Assembly (NCBI GenBank): GCA_009695205.1
Contig: SIBK01000017.1
Location: 1-64,000 of the forward strand
Direction: 5' to 3'
Length of the DNA: 64,000 nucleotides
Origin: Pedosphaera sp.
GTDB taxonomy: Bacteria > Verrucomicrobiota > Verrucomicrobiia > Limisphaerales > UBA9464
Below are positions 19,489 to 30,400 of this stretch, piece after piece. A program made the position numbers and the translations under genes. Every line of letters begins with the position of its first letter. Positions within the stretch are counted from its first letter, which is position 1. Below the pieces are notes generated by a model. It was given only the letters and a program-made list of their open reading frames with translations, had not been told where the DNA came from and searched no databases.

Positions 19489-22400
19489 CTAGCGAGCAGC
19501 CGCCGGCTGAACTCGTATCTCGGTCGAGCCCAGGGGGATTGCCACCCTATCGTCTTGCCCGCCCGGCCAACGAATCATCAGTTGGCTGGGCGCACCCGCA
19601 CCCGGTTGGATCGTCAATACGACCCCCGCAGAACCTTGGGAGCCGACGCCTGAGCCCGCGTGAAGTTCCCGGACTGGGCCGGTGAAATCGCCCGCCCGCA
19701 GCCGCACAACGGCGCCAATGCCCTCGGGGTTCCCGGGCGGTCCGGTCAGCCGGATTCGCAGTCCGGGTCGGGCGTTGGCATTGTGGAACAGCCGTGTGGC
19801 TCCGCCGTTCTGCGTCACCACGAGATCCGCCCGACCATCGTGGTCATAGTCTGCCGTGGCCGCGCCCCGCTGCTCTCCATAGACAAGTACGCCCGACTCG
19901 TGCCCGGGAATGGCCGCGAAACCACCTCGTCCATCCCCTCGCAGAAGCAAACCTCGACCCGCGTCGAGTCGAGGAACGCTCGGTCGGGTTGCGAAAAAAT
20001 TCTGACTCAAGAAGATGTCCTCATCGCCATCGCCGTCGAAGTCCGTGACCACGGGAGTCAATGCAGGGGCCAATTGAGCGGCGAGTGGCAGCTCGCGCGC
20101 TTCGAATCGGTCGCCCCGGTTGAGCAGCACCAGGGAGCGTAGCTCGATCACTTCAAATTGACGTCCCTTCGCGCGCTGCGGTCCCAGCACTTCGTCCAAG
20201 GTCGCTTCGCTAAAAGCGCGATGAGATGGGAAGCGCCCCGCGAGGAATGGCAATCCGCTGAGCAGATCCGGCAGAGGACGTGTCGGCGTCAATGCGCCCC
20301 GCACGGGGTCGAACGTGGTCTCGATCAAGCCTAGTGAATCGGTGCCTGCCCAATCTCCTGCAACCAGCACGGCAGGCCGCTCCAGGCAAGCCTGGTGCTC
20401 CGAGTTCAGGCCCCAGTTGGCAGCAACCAGGTCAAGCCGGCCATCGCCGTCGAAATCCCCAGCGGCCAGGCCGGACCACCACCCAGTGAGCGCACTGAGG
20501 CGGACTGGTTTTGCGGCCCGCGCACCCGCCCGATCCACTTCGGGATTCCAAGGTGTGAGTTGGCCGTGATCATTGCGGAACAAGGTCACGGACCCCCACT
20601 CGCAAGCGATGGCGAGCTCAGGAAATCCGTCCCCTGTGAGGTCGGTCCAAAGAGCGGAAGTCACCAAGCCGAGCCGATCAAATCTTCGCAACTCGGTGAA
20701 ATGTCCGCCGGCGTTGCGCAACAGCACAGAGGTTGCGGGCTCCGGCCAGCGTCCGGGCACCACCCCTCCGCCCACAAATAGATCAAGATCGCCGTCACCA
20801 TCGAAATCCCCCAAGGTGATCGCCCCCACGGCATTGGTTGAAGCAGGCAGAATCGCTGTCGGCACCTTTCCCGCTTCAACGAAACGGACAGCCGTACCAT
20901 CGACCTGCGCGTCCTCGTAGTTCGACTCGGCGATGAATAGCTGCCGGCCGATTGCCGCCAGAGCCACCTGATCGCGAGCGGTCGGCAGGTTGGTTGCCAA
21001 GGCGAATCCGCCCTGCTGATCGTTCCTGAACACGGAAAGGGCACCGCCCGAGCTACCACCAATCGCGAGGTCTTCCCAGCCGTCGCCATCCCAGTCGAGC
21101 CAAGCCACCCCAGGACCCGCCTGGCTCAGTCGGCGCGTCAGTAACGGCTGTCGCTCGAAGTCGTCAAAGAGTATCTCCGCATGGCTGTGACTCAGTCGTT
21201 CGGTCACATCGGAAAACAAAACATCCACTGGCGCCAACTTTGACAACGGACGGACGATGTCTAGCGCCGGGTCTTCCAGAAATTCGTAGAGTCGCCCCGG
21301 TTGGATATCGCGAAGCTCACGATGCGTGCCGTTCCGCCAGCGCACATCAAGTGTCATCGACGTGCTGTTTGTCCCTGCGGCAAACACTAGCAGTGGGTCA
21401 CTCCCAGAAAGGTAGCGGCCGCCCGCGACGACTTCCTGGCGTTGCTCTGGAATTGCTCCGCCACGCAGCGTGACGGTCGAACCCACCGCCTGGGTGTTGG
21501 GTCCGAGGCCACGCAGCCGCACCGCCACGCGCGGTGTCGCCGACTCGTTGCGATACAGAGCAGCCGGCCCGTTCAGATTGTTGACAACGAAGTCGAGGTC
21601 GCCGTCCCCGTCGAAGTCCGCCATCGCAATTCCGTGATGCACGCCCGGTTGATCGGTGCCCCAGTCGGCCGTTACATCCTCAAAGGTCAAGTCACCGCGA
21701 TTCCGGAACGCGACGATAGCGGTGTTCAGCGGTGGGTATACGCTCAGATTCGCCACACGATCTCCAACGAACAACTTGCGCCGCTCCGCGCTGTTGGTAT
21801 AGCTGCCATAGTTGCGTTCGCGTGCTTGGATCGTGGCCGCCGCGTCGCGATCCTGTACGTCCCGCATGTGGCCGGTGGTGATGAGGAGGTCGGGACGACC
21901 GTCCAGATCCACGTCCATGAAAATCGGCTGCCAGGCCCATTCAGAACCCGTTAGTCCGGCGAACCCGGCCACCTCGGCATACGTGCCGTCTCCGCGCGCG
22001 ATTTGTAAGGTGTTGCGGAGGCTTTGGGGCCGGTCTGTAATTCTGCCTGGGAGACGGATAGAGTCGGACTGCGCAGGCGTCTGCCGCTTCCGCAAGGCCG
22101 CCAACCGGCTAAGCATGTCTACCACGAAAATATCGGGCAGGCCGTCGGAGTCTACGTCCGCTACGTCGACCCCCATCGAACTGCCGCTCGTCTGGCGCAA
22201 CGCCAACGCGGGAGCGGCTCGGAACCGTCCATGACCGTCGTTAAACCAAAGCCGATCCGGGGTCCAGTAATCATTACAAACATATAGATCGGGCGCCCCG
22301 TCGTCGTTGAGATCCCGGAACGTGGCCGTCAGCCCCCAGTCCAGCGGCGCGCTCCTGAGCGGCAACCCAGCCTCCTCAAGAAATCGGCCATCCGTCCAGC

Positions 22401-23172
22401 TCGCTGCATGAAAACGTCCAGCACCATCGTTAAGCCATAGCTCGTCGGGTTCGCCATATTCGAAAATCTTACCGTTGTTCAACCCTAGCCGGTTGGCCAA
22501 TGCCGCAGGGATAACGAGTTCCCCATTCAACATTCCGAGTTGTACCTGTCCCACACCGGTGTCGCGAATGTCTTCCGTGCGATTGTTGGCGACGTAAAGA
22601 TCCAAGGTGCCGTCGCCGTCCACGTCGGCCAACGCCATCGTGAGACTGCCGTGGCGGCCCGCAATGCCGGCCGTGGCCGTGATGTCCGTGAAATGACCGT
22701 GACCATCGTTTCGCCAGCAATGAACGCCCGCGCGGTTCGCGCTAATCATTAGGTCCAGCGCCCCGTCGCCCGTTATATCGGCTAGGACTACGGCCCGCGC
22801 CATCAGATTGGTCGCCACGGCACCGGACTCGGCGGTGACATCTGCAAACCGCCAATCACCGAGATTTCGGAAGAGTGACAGTCGCCCTTCAATGCCGACC
22901 AGCGCGATGTCCGGCCGGCCGTCGCCGTCGAAGTCGCCGGTTGCCACGCCAGAGCCGTTATAGAATGTGCGATTCTGTGCGCCGTCTGCCGCCCGCAACT
23001 TATTAGTAAAGACGACTGCGGTGTTGGTCGGATTGAGGAGGGAGAAACCCGTATGTCCGGAAACCGGTACAACGAGTGGACTCCAGCGGCCACCGGGGAT
23101 GTCGTGCCACTCGGCGGCGTAGGCCGCGCAGGCCAGCACAAGAACCGTTGAGAGTGAGAGGAATAAACGCAT
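19489..23172 (-). CDS. Giant FG-GAP/ASPIC-UnbV (CRTAC1-like) protein, paralogue A
   Basis: The 1227-residue secreted protein (signal peptide about 1-19) has two lobes. Lobe 1 contains repeated calcium-binding FG-GAP/VCBS motifs, e.g. 'DFDGDGRPDIAL', 'DVDGDGTLDLYVANN' and 'DFDGDGDLDFVVNNLNG', closed by an ASPIC/UnbV domain with 'GGRYLSGSDP'. Lobe 2 opens with 'GPGVAWLDWDGDGWEDLAIG', then 'DLFVGGGVVPGRWPE', 'GWWSGLAAGDFDGDGRLDLVAANWGLNS' and 'DEDIFLSQNFFA', and closes with a second ASPIC/UnbV domain. Such proteins sit on the cell surface or in the periplasm; related Bacteroidetes proteins are often encoded beside SusC/D. The ligand is unknown. The start is 16 bases after the stop of the TPR-propeller gene, so both are probably one operon. 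The N-terminal block ('IPGGRWSPL.VP..GHTGF') is shared with paralogue B. Confidence 0.9.
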   Translation of the reverse strand: MRLFLSLSTVLVLACAAYAAEWHDIPGGRWSPLVVPVSGHTGFSLLNPTNTAVVFTNKLRAADGAQNRTFYNGSGVATGDFDGDGRPDIALVGIEGRLSLFRNLGDWRFADVTAESGAVATNLMARAVVLADITGDGALDLMISANRAGVHCWRNDGHGHFTDITATAGIAGRHGSLTMALADVDGDGTLDLYVANNRTEDIRDTGVGQVQLGMLNGELVIPAALANRLGLNNGKIFEYGEPDELWLNDGAGRFHAASWTDGRFLEEAGLPLRSAPLDWGLTATFRDLNDDGAPDLYVCNDYWTPDRLWFNDGHGRFRAAPALALRQTSGSSMGVDVADVDSDGLPDIFVVDMLSRLAALRKRQTPAQSDSIRLPGRITDRPQSLRNTLQIARGDGTYAEVAGFAGLTGSEWAWQPIFMDVDLDGRPDLLITTGHMRDVQDRDAAATIQARERNYGSYTNSAERRKLFVGDRVANLSVYPPLNTAIVAFRNRGDLTFEDVTADWGTDQPGVHHGIAMADFDGDGDLDFVVNNLNGPAALYRNESATPRVAVRLRGLGPNTQAVGSTVTLRGGAIPEQRQEVVAGGRYLSGSDPLLVFAAGTNSTSMTLDVRWRNGTHRELRDIQPGRLYEFLEDPALDIVRPLSKLAPVDVLFSDVTERLSHSHAEILFDDFERQPLLTRRLSQAGPGVAWLDWDGDGWEDLAIGGSSGGALSVFRNDQQGGFALATNLPTARDQVALAAIGRQLFIAESNYEDAQVDGTAVRFVEAGKVPTAILPASTNAVGAITLGDFDGDGDLDLFVGGGVVPGRWPEPATSVLLRNAGGHFTELRRFDRLGLVTSALWTDLTGDGFPELAIACEWGSVTLFRNDHGQLTPWNPEVDRAGARAAKPVRLSALTGWWSGLAAGDFDGDGRLDLVAANWGLNSEHQACLERPAVLVAGDWAGTDSLGLIETTFDPVRGALTPTRPLPDLLSGLPFLAGRFPSHRAFSEATLDEVLGPQRAKGRQFEVIELRSLVLLNRGDRFEARELPLAAQLAPALTPVVTDFDGDGDEDIFLSQNFFATRPSVPRLDAGRGLLLRGDGRGGFAAIPGHESGVLVYGEQRGAATADYDHDGRADLVVTQNGGATRLFHNANARPGLRIRLTGPPGNPEGIGAVVRLRAGDFTGPVRELHAGSGVGSQGSAGVVLTIQPGAGAPSQLMIRWPGGQDDRVAIPLGSTEIRVQPAAAR

Positions 23173-23188
23173 ATCAACAGGAAACGGA

Positions 23189-25656
23189 TCAGGGATGCGA
23201 ATACACGTGAGCGGCGTTGGTTGGATCGCGAAACCGGAAGGTCTTTAGCGCAACGGGATACAAATGATCGCTGTCCTCTCGGATTCGGTAGGCGCTATCA
23301 AGGCCGGCATTGGTGAAAACCTGCGTCCCGCCGGTCACGGGCCAATAAACATCGATCCGCTGCACAGCCGTCGCCTGGCCGAGACCCACCTCGATTCGGA
23401 AGGGATTGCCCCAAAAACTTCCGCCGGTCGTCACGGTTCGGTGGATCGAGCGGGGTCCCTGTGGCGTCGTGAGATCAATCTTGACGCGAGCCCCCAGTGC
23501 GGCTCGATTGGATTTCACACCCTCGAGTTGAAGTTTCATCCAATGATTGCCGTGTCCAGGATTGAGATAGAGGCTGTTTCTATAGACATCGCCGGGATAG
23601 GCGCCGCCCATGTTTTCGTGGACATCCTGATCACCATCGTTGTCAATATCACCAAACGAAACGCCGTGGCCTTTCTGGATGTTTCCAAATCCCCCCACGT
23701 GGTCACCTCCTGGAAACGCTTGGCATCCGCATTTCGAAACATCCGGTTTGGAATCACTCTCATGAGGCTGGGGTCTCCTGTTCCGGCGTAAAAATCGAGC
23801 CAGCCATCGTTGTCCAAGTCGCCGAAGTTGGCGCCCGTGGCGTGGATCACCTTGAAGAGACCCACTTCCTGGGTGACGTCGGCGAAGGTCCCGTTGCCTC
23901 TATTTCGGTAAAGCCGCGCCCGTTCCCCTGTGTGCGGAAGCCCGAGGTAGTCCGCGGCAACATCTCCCACCTTGTTGATCGAGTAGCATGCCACAAAAAG
24001 ATCCTCCCACCCGTCATTGTCGTAGTCCCAGAACCAACACGGGAAACTGAACCGGGGCTCTGTCACGCCGGTGTGGTGTCCGACCTCGGTGAAGACCCAG
24101 CCGCCGTTCACGCCCGCGTTGGTTTCCTTTGGGCCGTCATTCCGGAACAATAGGTTCGATTGATCATGAACGGAGATGAAGAGATCAGGCCGCCGGTCGT
24201 TGTTGAAGTCGCCGCCGACGGCTCCCTTGACAAACGTGGTGAGGTTTAGCCCAACGCTGGCGGCGCATTCTGTAAAGGTTCCATCGCGGTTGTTGCGATA
24301 TAGTTCGCAGGGTGCCACTTCGCCAAATGCCGTTTCATTTCCGACGAACAAGTCAATCCAACCGTCGAGGTTATAGTCGAACCAGACCGCAGTTTGTGTC
24401 GGATGAAAGCGGAGCATCCCAGCTTCTTCCGTCACATCATCGAATGTGCCATTACCGTTATTCCTCAACAACGAATTCGGCTGCCTCCCCTGGGTTCCCT
24501 GCCACGCTCCGCGGAGTACGAACACGTCGGGATACCCATCGTTGTTATAGTCGGCGTGAACCATGTTTAATCCACCGGTTTCGCCCAACAACCCTGCTTC
24601 ACGAGTTCGTTCCCGAAAGGTGCCATCCCCCTCGTTATGGAAATAGTGCATCGGATCCCGACATCCGAAGGAAGTCACCAGGATGTTCAGCAGACCGTCC
24701 CCATCAAAATCTTCCATGAGGCTGCCGCCGGACAACTCGTTCACGTCCAACCCGGCGACCCCAGCGACGTCCACAAAGCGCTTGATATCGTATTCGGATT
24801 CGAAGGTTTTGGGCGGGATGAGCCAGTGGGCGGGAACCTTTTGCGGGTATTCACCCACGGTCATATAAGCGATGTTGAGGAGCCATCGAAGCGAGAGATC
24901 CTCCGGAGCGTCCTGGAGGGTATTCGTGAGGATTTGAATAGCTGCCCGTGATCCGCGTTGATTGCGGTGCACTCCGCGGCCCTGGATCGGGAGGAGGCAG
25001 GAATCGATCGTGTGATTTGTAATGCAATTGTCCTGTTCGCCTTGGCGCAAAAAGGCCACGGCCTGAAGGGTCCTCAATTGCACTCGCCCCACAAGGGTGG
25101 GTCTCACTCGTTGCTCGCCCATCAGTCGATCCGTCCTTGCGTAGACTGCGATCGCCTCTTCGGTACGGCCGGGGTTGAGGAGTTCCAGGGCATAACGAAG
25201 CAGGGCGTTCAGAAGCTCTTTTGAATCCTGGACTTGATTGATCGCACTGCCCGCTTTTGCCGCCCGTTCGATCGAGAAAAAGTGGCTTTTGGAAGGATCA
25301 ATTGCCAACGCCAACTCCTCCAGACGCCGGGCCATGGCCCGGGTACCCGCAGATTGATAGAAAGGCTGGCTGGAGTCTGCTGCCGCACTCCGCGGCGTCG
25401 TCACCATTAATGCCAGGCTAATTCCAGCCGCCAGAAAGCCCCGCCCCCGCGAAAGTAAAGTACCAAGGCATCGGCGGCTCTCTTTTTGCCGGTGGGGCAG
25501 ATCGCTGCCCTGCCGGTTCGCAGGGGCGCCGACTCCGAGCGGGGGCAGAGCCCAAACGTTTTCATTTTGGCCTCCGACCGTCTGAAGACGGAACTCCAGA
25601 CCCCGAAAACCGCCTTCCAAAACATTCACGAAGGACGATGGCGTAGGAGAAATCAT
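23189..25656 (-). pseudogene. TPR plus FG-GAP/ASPIC-UnbV (CRTAC1-family) gene, frameshifted
   Basis: Two minus-strand frames encode one protein. The first (25656 to about 23697) has a signal-like segment ('GFLAAGISLALMVTTPRSAAA'), TPR-like helices, then FG-GAP motifs ('DFDGDGLLNILVTSFG', 'DYNNDGYPDVFVLRGAW', 'DYNLDGWIDLFVGNE'). The second (about 23698 to 23189) carries on with 'GHGVSFGDIDNDGDQDV' and the ASPIC/UnbV domain ('SNRAALGARVKID', 'GQATAVQRIDVYWP'). They join at a run of six G (C at 23691-23696). One extra G would restore a continuous 822-residue protein reading 'TTWGGFGNIQKGHG'. This is a real contraction or an assembly error. The first 80 or so codons from 25656 cross repeat-like DNA, so the true start may be further downstream, near 25440. 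It is the probable upstream operon partner of paralogue A. Confidence 0.8.
25489..25591. repeat. Repeat-like segment with two perfect short hairpins
   Basis: Two exact inverted repeats lie close together: GGGCAG-ATCG-CTGCCC at 25495-25510 and CCGTCT-GA-AGACGG at 25578-25591. The direct hexamer GCCGGT also flanks the first. The make-up resembles dispersed intergenic elements of verrucomicrobial genomes as I remember them, which I cannot verify here. It lies inside the nominal 5' end of the TPR-propeller frame, which argues that this part is untranslated. Confidence 0.35.
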
Positions 25657-25825
25657 GCGAGTGAATCTCGATTTGCGTGGATTGTGACGTTCACGTTCCT
25701 GGCGGACCGGCTGGCAGGTCTCGCCGAAGGAACCCTAGCTCAGGACTCTTCCCAGCATAAAAGGAAATCACGTTGAGTCCCTGGCTTATTGACGCCACGC
25801 GATCGTTCGATCGAGACTCTGGAAA

Positions 25826-27385
25826 GTGATCCATACCCCAGCATGGCGATTGTTTTCAGGGGCCCGTGCGATTGCATGGCTATTGACCGCAGGGTTGACG
25901 GGCTGGATTGAAGTGTCTCTGCGCTCGGAAGACGTACTGGAGGGGGGTCGCCAGCTTGCGACTCAATACTGTTCCGCGTGTCATCTCCTGCCGGAACCAG
26001 CCCTCCTGGACAGGCGTACCTGGCGCGAAGGCACCAAGCCGATGATGCGAAAGCGGTTGGGGTTGGAGTCGCTCCGACTGGACGATCCTGCACAGCGCCA
26101 AATTATGGCCGAATGGGAATTGATTTGGAATTATTATGAAACAAATGCCCCGGTTCAAATGCCCCGGCAACCCGTCCATCCGCCCATCGGTTCCGGGTTG
26201 ACCCGATTCGAGCCGGTATTTCTCGAGTATCATCCCACCAATCGACTGATCTGCATGGTTCAGATCGACTCGACTCGACATCAGATATATGCGGGCAATG
26301 CCAGGGCCAAGACACTGGATACGTTGTCGGCAGACGGTCACCTGCTTGCATCCTTGAGTTTGAACAGCCCGCCGGTTGAGATGGTTCCGACGGCCAGCGG
26401 GTATCTTGTGCCGCTCATCGGAAACGTGCTGCCGCATGATGGACGATTGGGGAAAGTAGTCCGCTTGCGCGCCAACGATCGCGGAGTTGAGGCACCCGTC
26501 ACTCTGATTCCGGCTCTTCCACGTCCCACCTCGGTTGCCACGGCTGACCTCAACGGGGATGGACGTCTGGACATCGTGGTTTGCGGGTATGGTCATACTG
26601 TGGGGTCGTTCGGTTGGTGGGAATCGCGGGGATCGGAGGGTTATACGGAGCATGTACTCCTGGACCGCCCCGGTGCGATACACGCCGTAATCCGTGATTT
26701 CGACCGGGATGGTCGACCAGACATACTGGTGTTGATGGCTCAGGCGCAGGAGGAGCTTTGTTGGTTCCGGAATTTAGGCGGCGGTCTTTTCGAGCAGCGA
26801 TCTCTCCTGCGTTTTCAGTCCGTTTGGGGAAGCACGAGTTTTGAAGTTGCGGACTTCAACGGCGACGGAATGGATGATATATTGATAACCAACGGGGACA
26901 ACGGCGAATATAAATCGTGTCTGAAACCGTATCACGCCATTCGAATTTACTTGAATGACGGTCAGCAGAACCTGAGTGAAGGGTGGAGTTACCCGTTGAA
27001 TGGTGCGTTCAAGGCGATTGCCCGTGATTTTGATGGCGATGGGGATCTAGACATTGCTGCGATCTCATTTTTCCCAGATTATGAAAACTCACCCCTGGAA
27101 AGCTTTGTATATTTCGAGAACAACCGTTCTGGGAACGCACCCGGCGCTTTGAACTTTGTACCCCAATCCCTTGATGAAGCCGTGGCTGGGCGATGGTTGG
27201 TCATGGATGCCGGAGACTTGGATGGCGACGGGGACCTAGATATTGTGTTGGGGTCTGCAAACCATGTTCCGTTCGGTGTGCCAAAAGCCTTGTATGAACG
27301 ATGGGAAACCGAAGGGCCCGTTGTGCTACTTCTGCGTAACACCACGAAGTCGCCGAAGCAGCGCCCATCACCCAAGGCGAAATGA
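25826..27385 (+). CDS. Secreted c-type cytochrome fused to FG-GAP/VCBS propeller
   Basis: The 519-residue product starts at a GTG (25826) with a weak purine-rich site just upstream; no in-frame ATG is near. An export signal covers about 10-30. A haem-binding 'CSACH' lies at 49-53, with a candidate methionine ligand in 'TKPMMRKRLG'. From about residue 215 onward FG-GAP motifs appear: 'DLNGDGRLDIVVCG', 'DFDRDGRPDILVLMA', 'DFNGDGMDDILITNG', 'DFDGDGDLDIAAIS' and 'DLDGDGDLDIVLGSAN'. There is no ASPIC/UnbV domain. It is the only plus-strand gene in the cluster and converges on paralogue B with 33 bases between stops. An electron-transfer or redox-coupled binding role is inferred only from the haem motif. 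Confidence 0.85.
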   Translation: MIHTPAWRLFSGARAIAWLLTAGLTGWIEVSLRSEDVLEGGRQLATQYCSACHLLPEPALLDRRTWREGTKPMMRKRLGLESLRLDDPAQRQIMAEWELIWNYYETNAPVQMPRQPVHPPIGSGLTRFEPVFLEYHPTNRLICMVQIDSTRHQIYAGNARAKTLDTLSADGHLLASLSLNSPPVEMVPTASGYLVPLIGNVLPHDGRLGKVVRLRANDRGVEAPVTLIPALPRPTSVATADLNGDGRLDIVVCGYGHTVGSFGWWESRGSEGYTEHVLLDRPGAIHAVIRDFDRDGRPDILVLMAQAQEELCWFRNLGGGLFEQRSLLRFQSVWGSTSFEVADFNGDGMDDILITNGDNGEYKSCLKPYHAIRIYLNDGQQNLSEGWSYPLNGAFKAIARDFDGDGDLDIAAISFFPDYENSPLESFVYFENNRSGNAPGALNFVPQSLDEAVAGRWLVMDAGDLDGDGDLDIVLGSANHVPFGVPKALYERWETEGPVVLLLRNTTKSPKQRPSPKAK

Positions 27386-27418
27386 GGCTCAAACGGAGAT
27401 CAACCCCCGAGCGGCGGT

Positions 27419-30400
27419 TTAATGTTCCGACAGGCTCTCGGGGACTTTGACACGGATCTCCAGGGTGTCGGGGGAAACCGTTGTGACGGTGGTCTTGCCT
27501 CCGGGCCACCGGATTTGGAGGCGTCCGGCGGTTCCACCCGTGGCCAGCACGCTCACAAGTGAATCTTGACTCCAATAGCCGCTCCCGGCGTGGAGTTCGC
27601 GTGCCGGTCCCAAGGATCCGGTAGCGGCCTCCCATCTCAGCACGGCGCCCACGCCAGCCGGATTGCCCGCCGAACCCTCCAGCCGAACGCGCAGGCCGGG
27701 GCGCGCCCCCCGGTTGTGATATAGCTTCGTCGCGGCACCGTTTTGGCTCACGGCTAAATCAACGCGCCCATCGTGGTCATAGTCTCCCAGTGCACTCCCA
27801 CGCTGCTCACCGTACACCCGCAACCCACTCGCCTGCCCGCTCATTGCAGTAAATCCTCCGTGGCCATCTCCCCGAAGCCACAGGCTTCGCCCGGCATCAG
27901 AACGCGAGGTCTGCGGGGCGACCGCAAAGAAGTTCTGGCTCAGAAAGATATCCTCCAATCCGTCGCCATCCAGGTCGCCGACGTTCACTCCAAATGCCGG
28001 ACTGGCTTGCGCTTCCGGCGGCAGCCGGGCGATTTGAAAATGTCCGTTCCGGTTGAGAAACACCGTTGTCGCCAGCCAATTCGCTTCACAGATTTGGGCC
28101 TGCTGCAAACGTTCGCCTAGAATGTCGGCGATTCCGGCTTGGGCGTAATTCTGATGCAGCTTGAAGTGTTCGCCGACCCAGGGGAGCACTTTGCTTACGG
28201 CGCTGAGATCTCGTCGTGGCACCCATTGTTTCATCGCCGGGTCAAAATATGCTTCGAGCATTTCCATTCCGCCTGTCCCTGCCAGGTCGCCGTAGTACAA
28301 CCGCAGCGGATATTCCCGACTCGGTCGGTATTGAGTGTTCAGGCCCCAATTCGAAGCCACCAAGTCCAGCTTCCCATCGCTATCGAAATCTCCGGCGCTG
28401 ACTCCATTCCACCATCCTTTATATTGGTCCAAACCCCACGCGGCCGTCATTTCCAGGAGGTGCTGGCCGTCCCGTTTGAATATTTTCAGCGGACCCCACT
28501 CACAGGCCAGCACGAGTTCCGGATAGCCATCCCCGTCCAGGTCGCTCCATACCGCTCCGCTAACGAGCCCAACCCGTCGCAGATCCTGAGTGGCTTGCTC
28601 CGCCAGCACCCGTTGGCCGGCACGATTCTCGTACAACTGCGATGAGGCCGCTACGGGGTAGCGCCCGGGAATCACGCGGCCGCCCACGAACAAGTCGAGA
28701 TCTCCGTCGCCATCCCAATCGGCAAGGGCCAAAGGACCCGTGCTCGCGAGTTGAGCTGGCAGGCCGACCCAATGGGTTCCGAAACAGTGAACGCTGGCCT
28801 CCGTGTTGGATCCGGTTTCATGGCTAGCTGAGCCCACCCACAACCCGATGGAATCGGATGCCAACCCGCTCTGATCTTGCAGTGCGGGTGTACTAAACGG
28901 AGGTTCATTCCAGATGCTGAACCCGCCGTGGTGATCGTTACGCCGGATACTCAACGGTCCGCCGCGGCCGTTTCCAACAACGAGGTCCTCCCAGCCGTCA
29001 CCATCCACATCCACCCAGCCCACTCCGGGACCCAACTGGCTAAAACGCCGAGGCAGCAGCGCCTGTCGTTCGAAGTCATCAAAGTATTCCTCGTGATGGT
29101 ACAGAGCGGGCAGGCTTGCCGCCTCTTCGAAGAGCGACTGCGGTTCCAGGGAGGAGGGCGGGGGTGCTTTGGAGGCGTCGGACTCAATCAGAGTATAAAC
29201 CCGGTTGGCGACTGCTCCACGAAGCACACTCCTTCGGCCGCTCCGCCAATTGACCTCAATCCGCAACTCATTGGTCAGAGTTCCCGCGGCAAACACTCGC
29301 ATCGGGTCGTCACCGGACAGGTAGCGTCCTCCGCAAATGATTTCCTGGCTTTGAAACGGCGCTGCGCCGCCGCCGACACAAACTTTAGCCCCAATGCCCT
29401 GGGTATTGCCGCGCTCGCCTTTCAGTCGCACCGCCAAGCGCGGGGCTGCGCCTTCATTGCGGTAGAGTCCCGCCGGACCGTTCAATTCGTTCACCACTAC
29501 GTCCAGATCCCCATCGCCATCCAGATCCGCAAGACAGAGACCGTGGGTCACTCCCGGTGGGCCGAACCCCCATTCGACCCCCGTCTCGCGAAAGTTCAGG
29601 CCGCCTTCGTTTCGGAATACTAATTTCCGGGTGCGGAGAGCCGGTGTTTGTTTCCGCAGAGCGAGCTCTGCCATCGGCGCAAGAGTTCCGCGCCGCCGGA
29701 TAGCCTCAATCTTCAATCCGTGGTCCAGGTCCATGTCATCCCGGCCGTGTCCCGTGGTTATCAGGACGTCTTCATACCCATCCAGATCGACGTCGAGAAA
29801 CGCCGCCGACCAGGACCATTCGCTTGCTTCCAGGCCCATTTGATATGCCACTTCGGCATAGGTTCCATCGCCACGGCCAAGATGGAGCGTATTCCGTGTC
29901 AATTGCGGCCGGTTGTCGAGGACTCCAATCCCGGTTGATTCCATGGTTTTGTCCATGCGTGTCATTCGCGTGATATGGCTGCGACTCAGCATATCCAGGA
30001 CCAGAATGTCATCGAACCCATCGCGATTGATGTCGGCAACGTCGACGCCCATGGAGAATTTGCTCGTATTGCGAAACATCCATCGTGGAGCTGCCTGAAA
30101 CCGGCCGCGCCCGGTGTTAAGCCAGATGCGATCGGGGGCCTCGAAGTCGTTGCATATATAGAGATCGGGCAACCCGTCACCGTTGAAATCCCGAAACATC
30201 ACCGACAAGCCCCAGTCATATAAGTCAGTCATCAACGGCTGGCCTTCCTCGTCGAGGAACGCGCCGCCGGTGAATGGAACCGCGCCAAACCTGCCGTGGC
30301 CGTCATTGCGAAAAAAACCATCGCGTTCTCCGTGCTCCAAGATTCCCCCGGATGCGCCATAGGTGAATCGACCCTGAAGCTCGGGACTCGTGGTGGGCTG

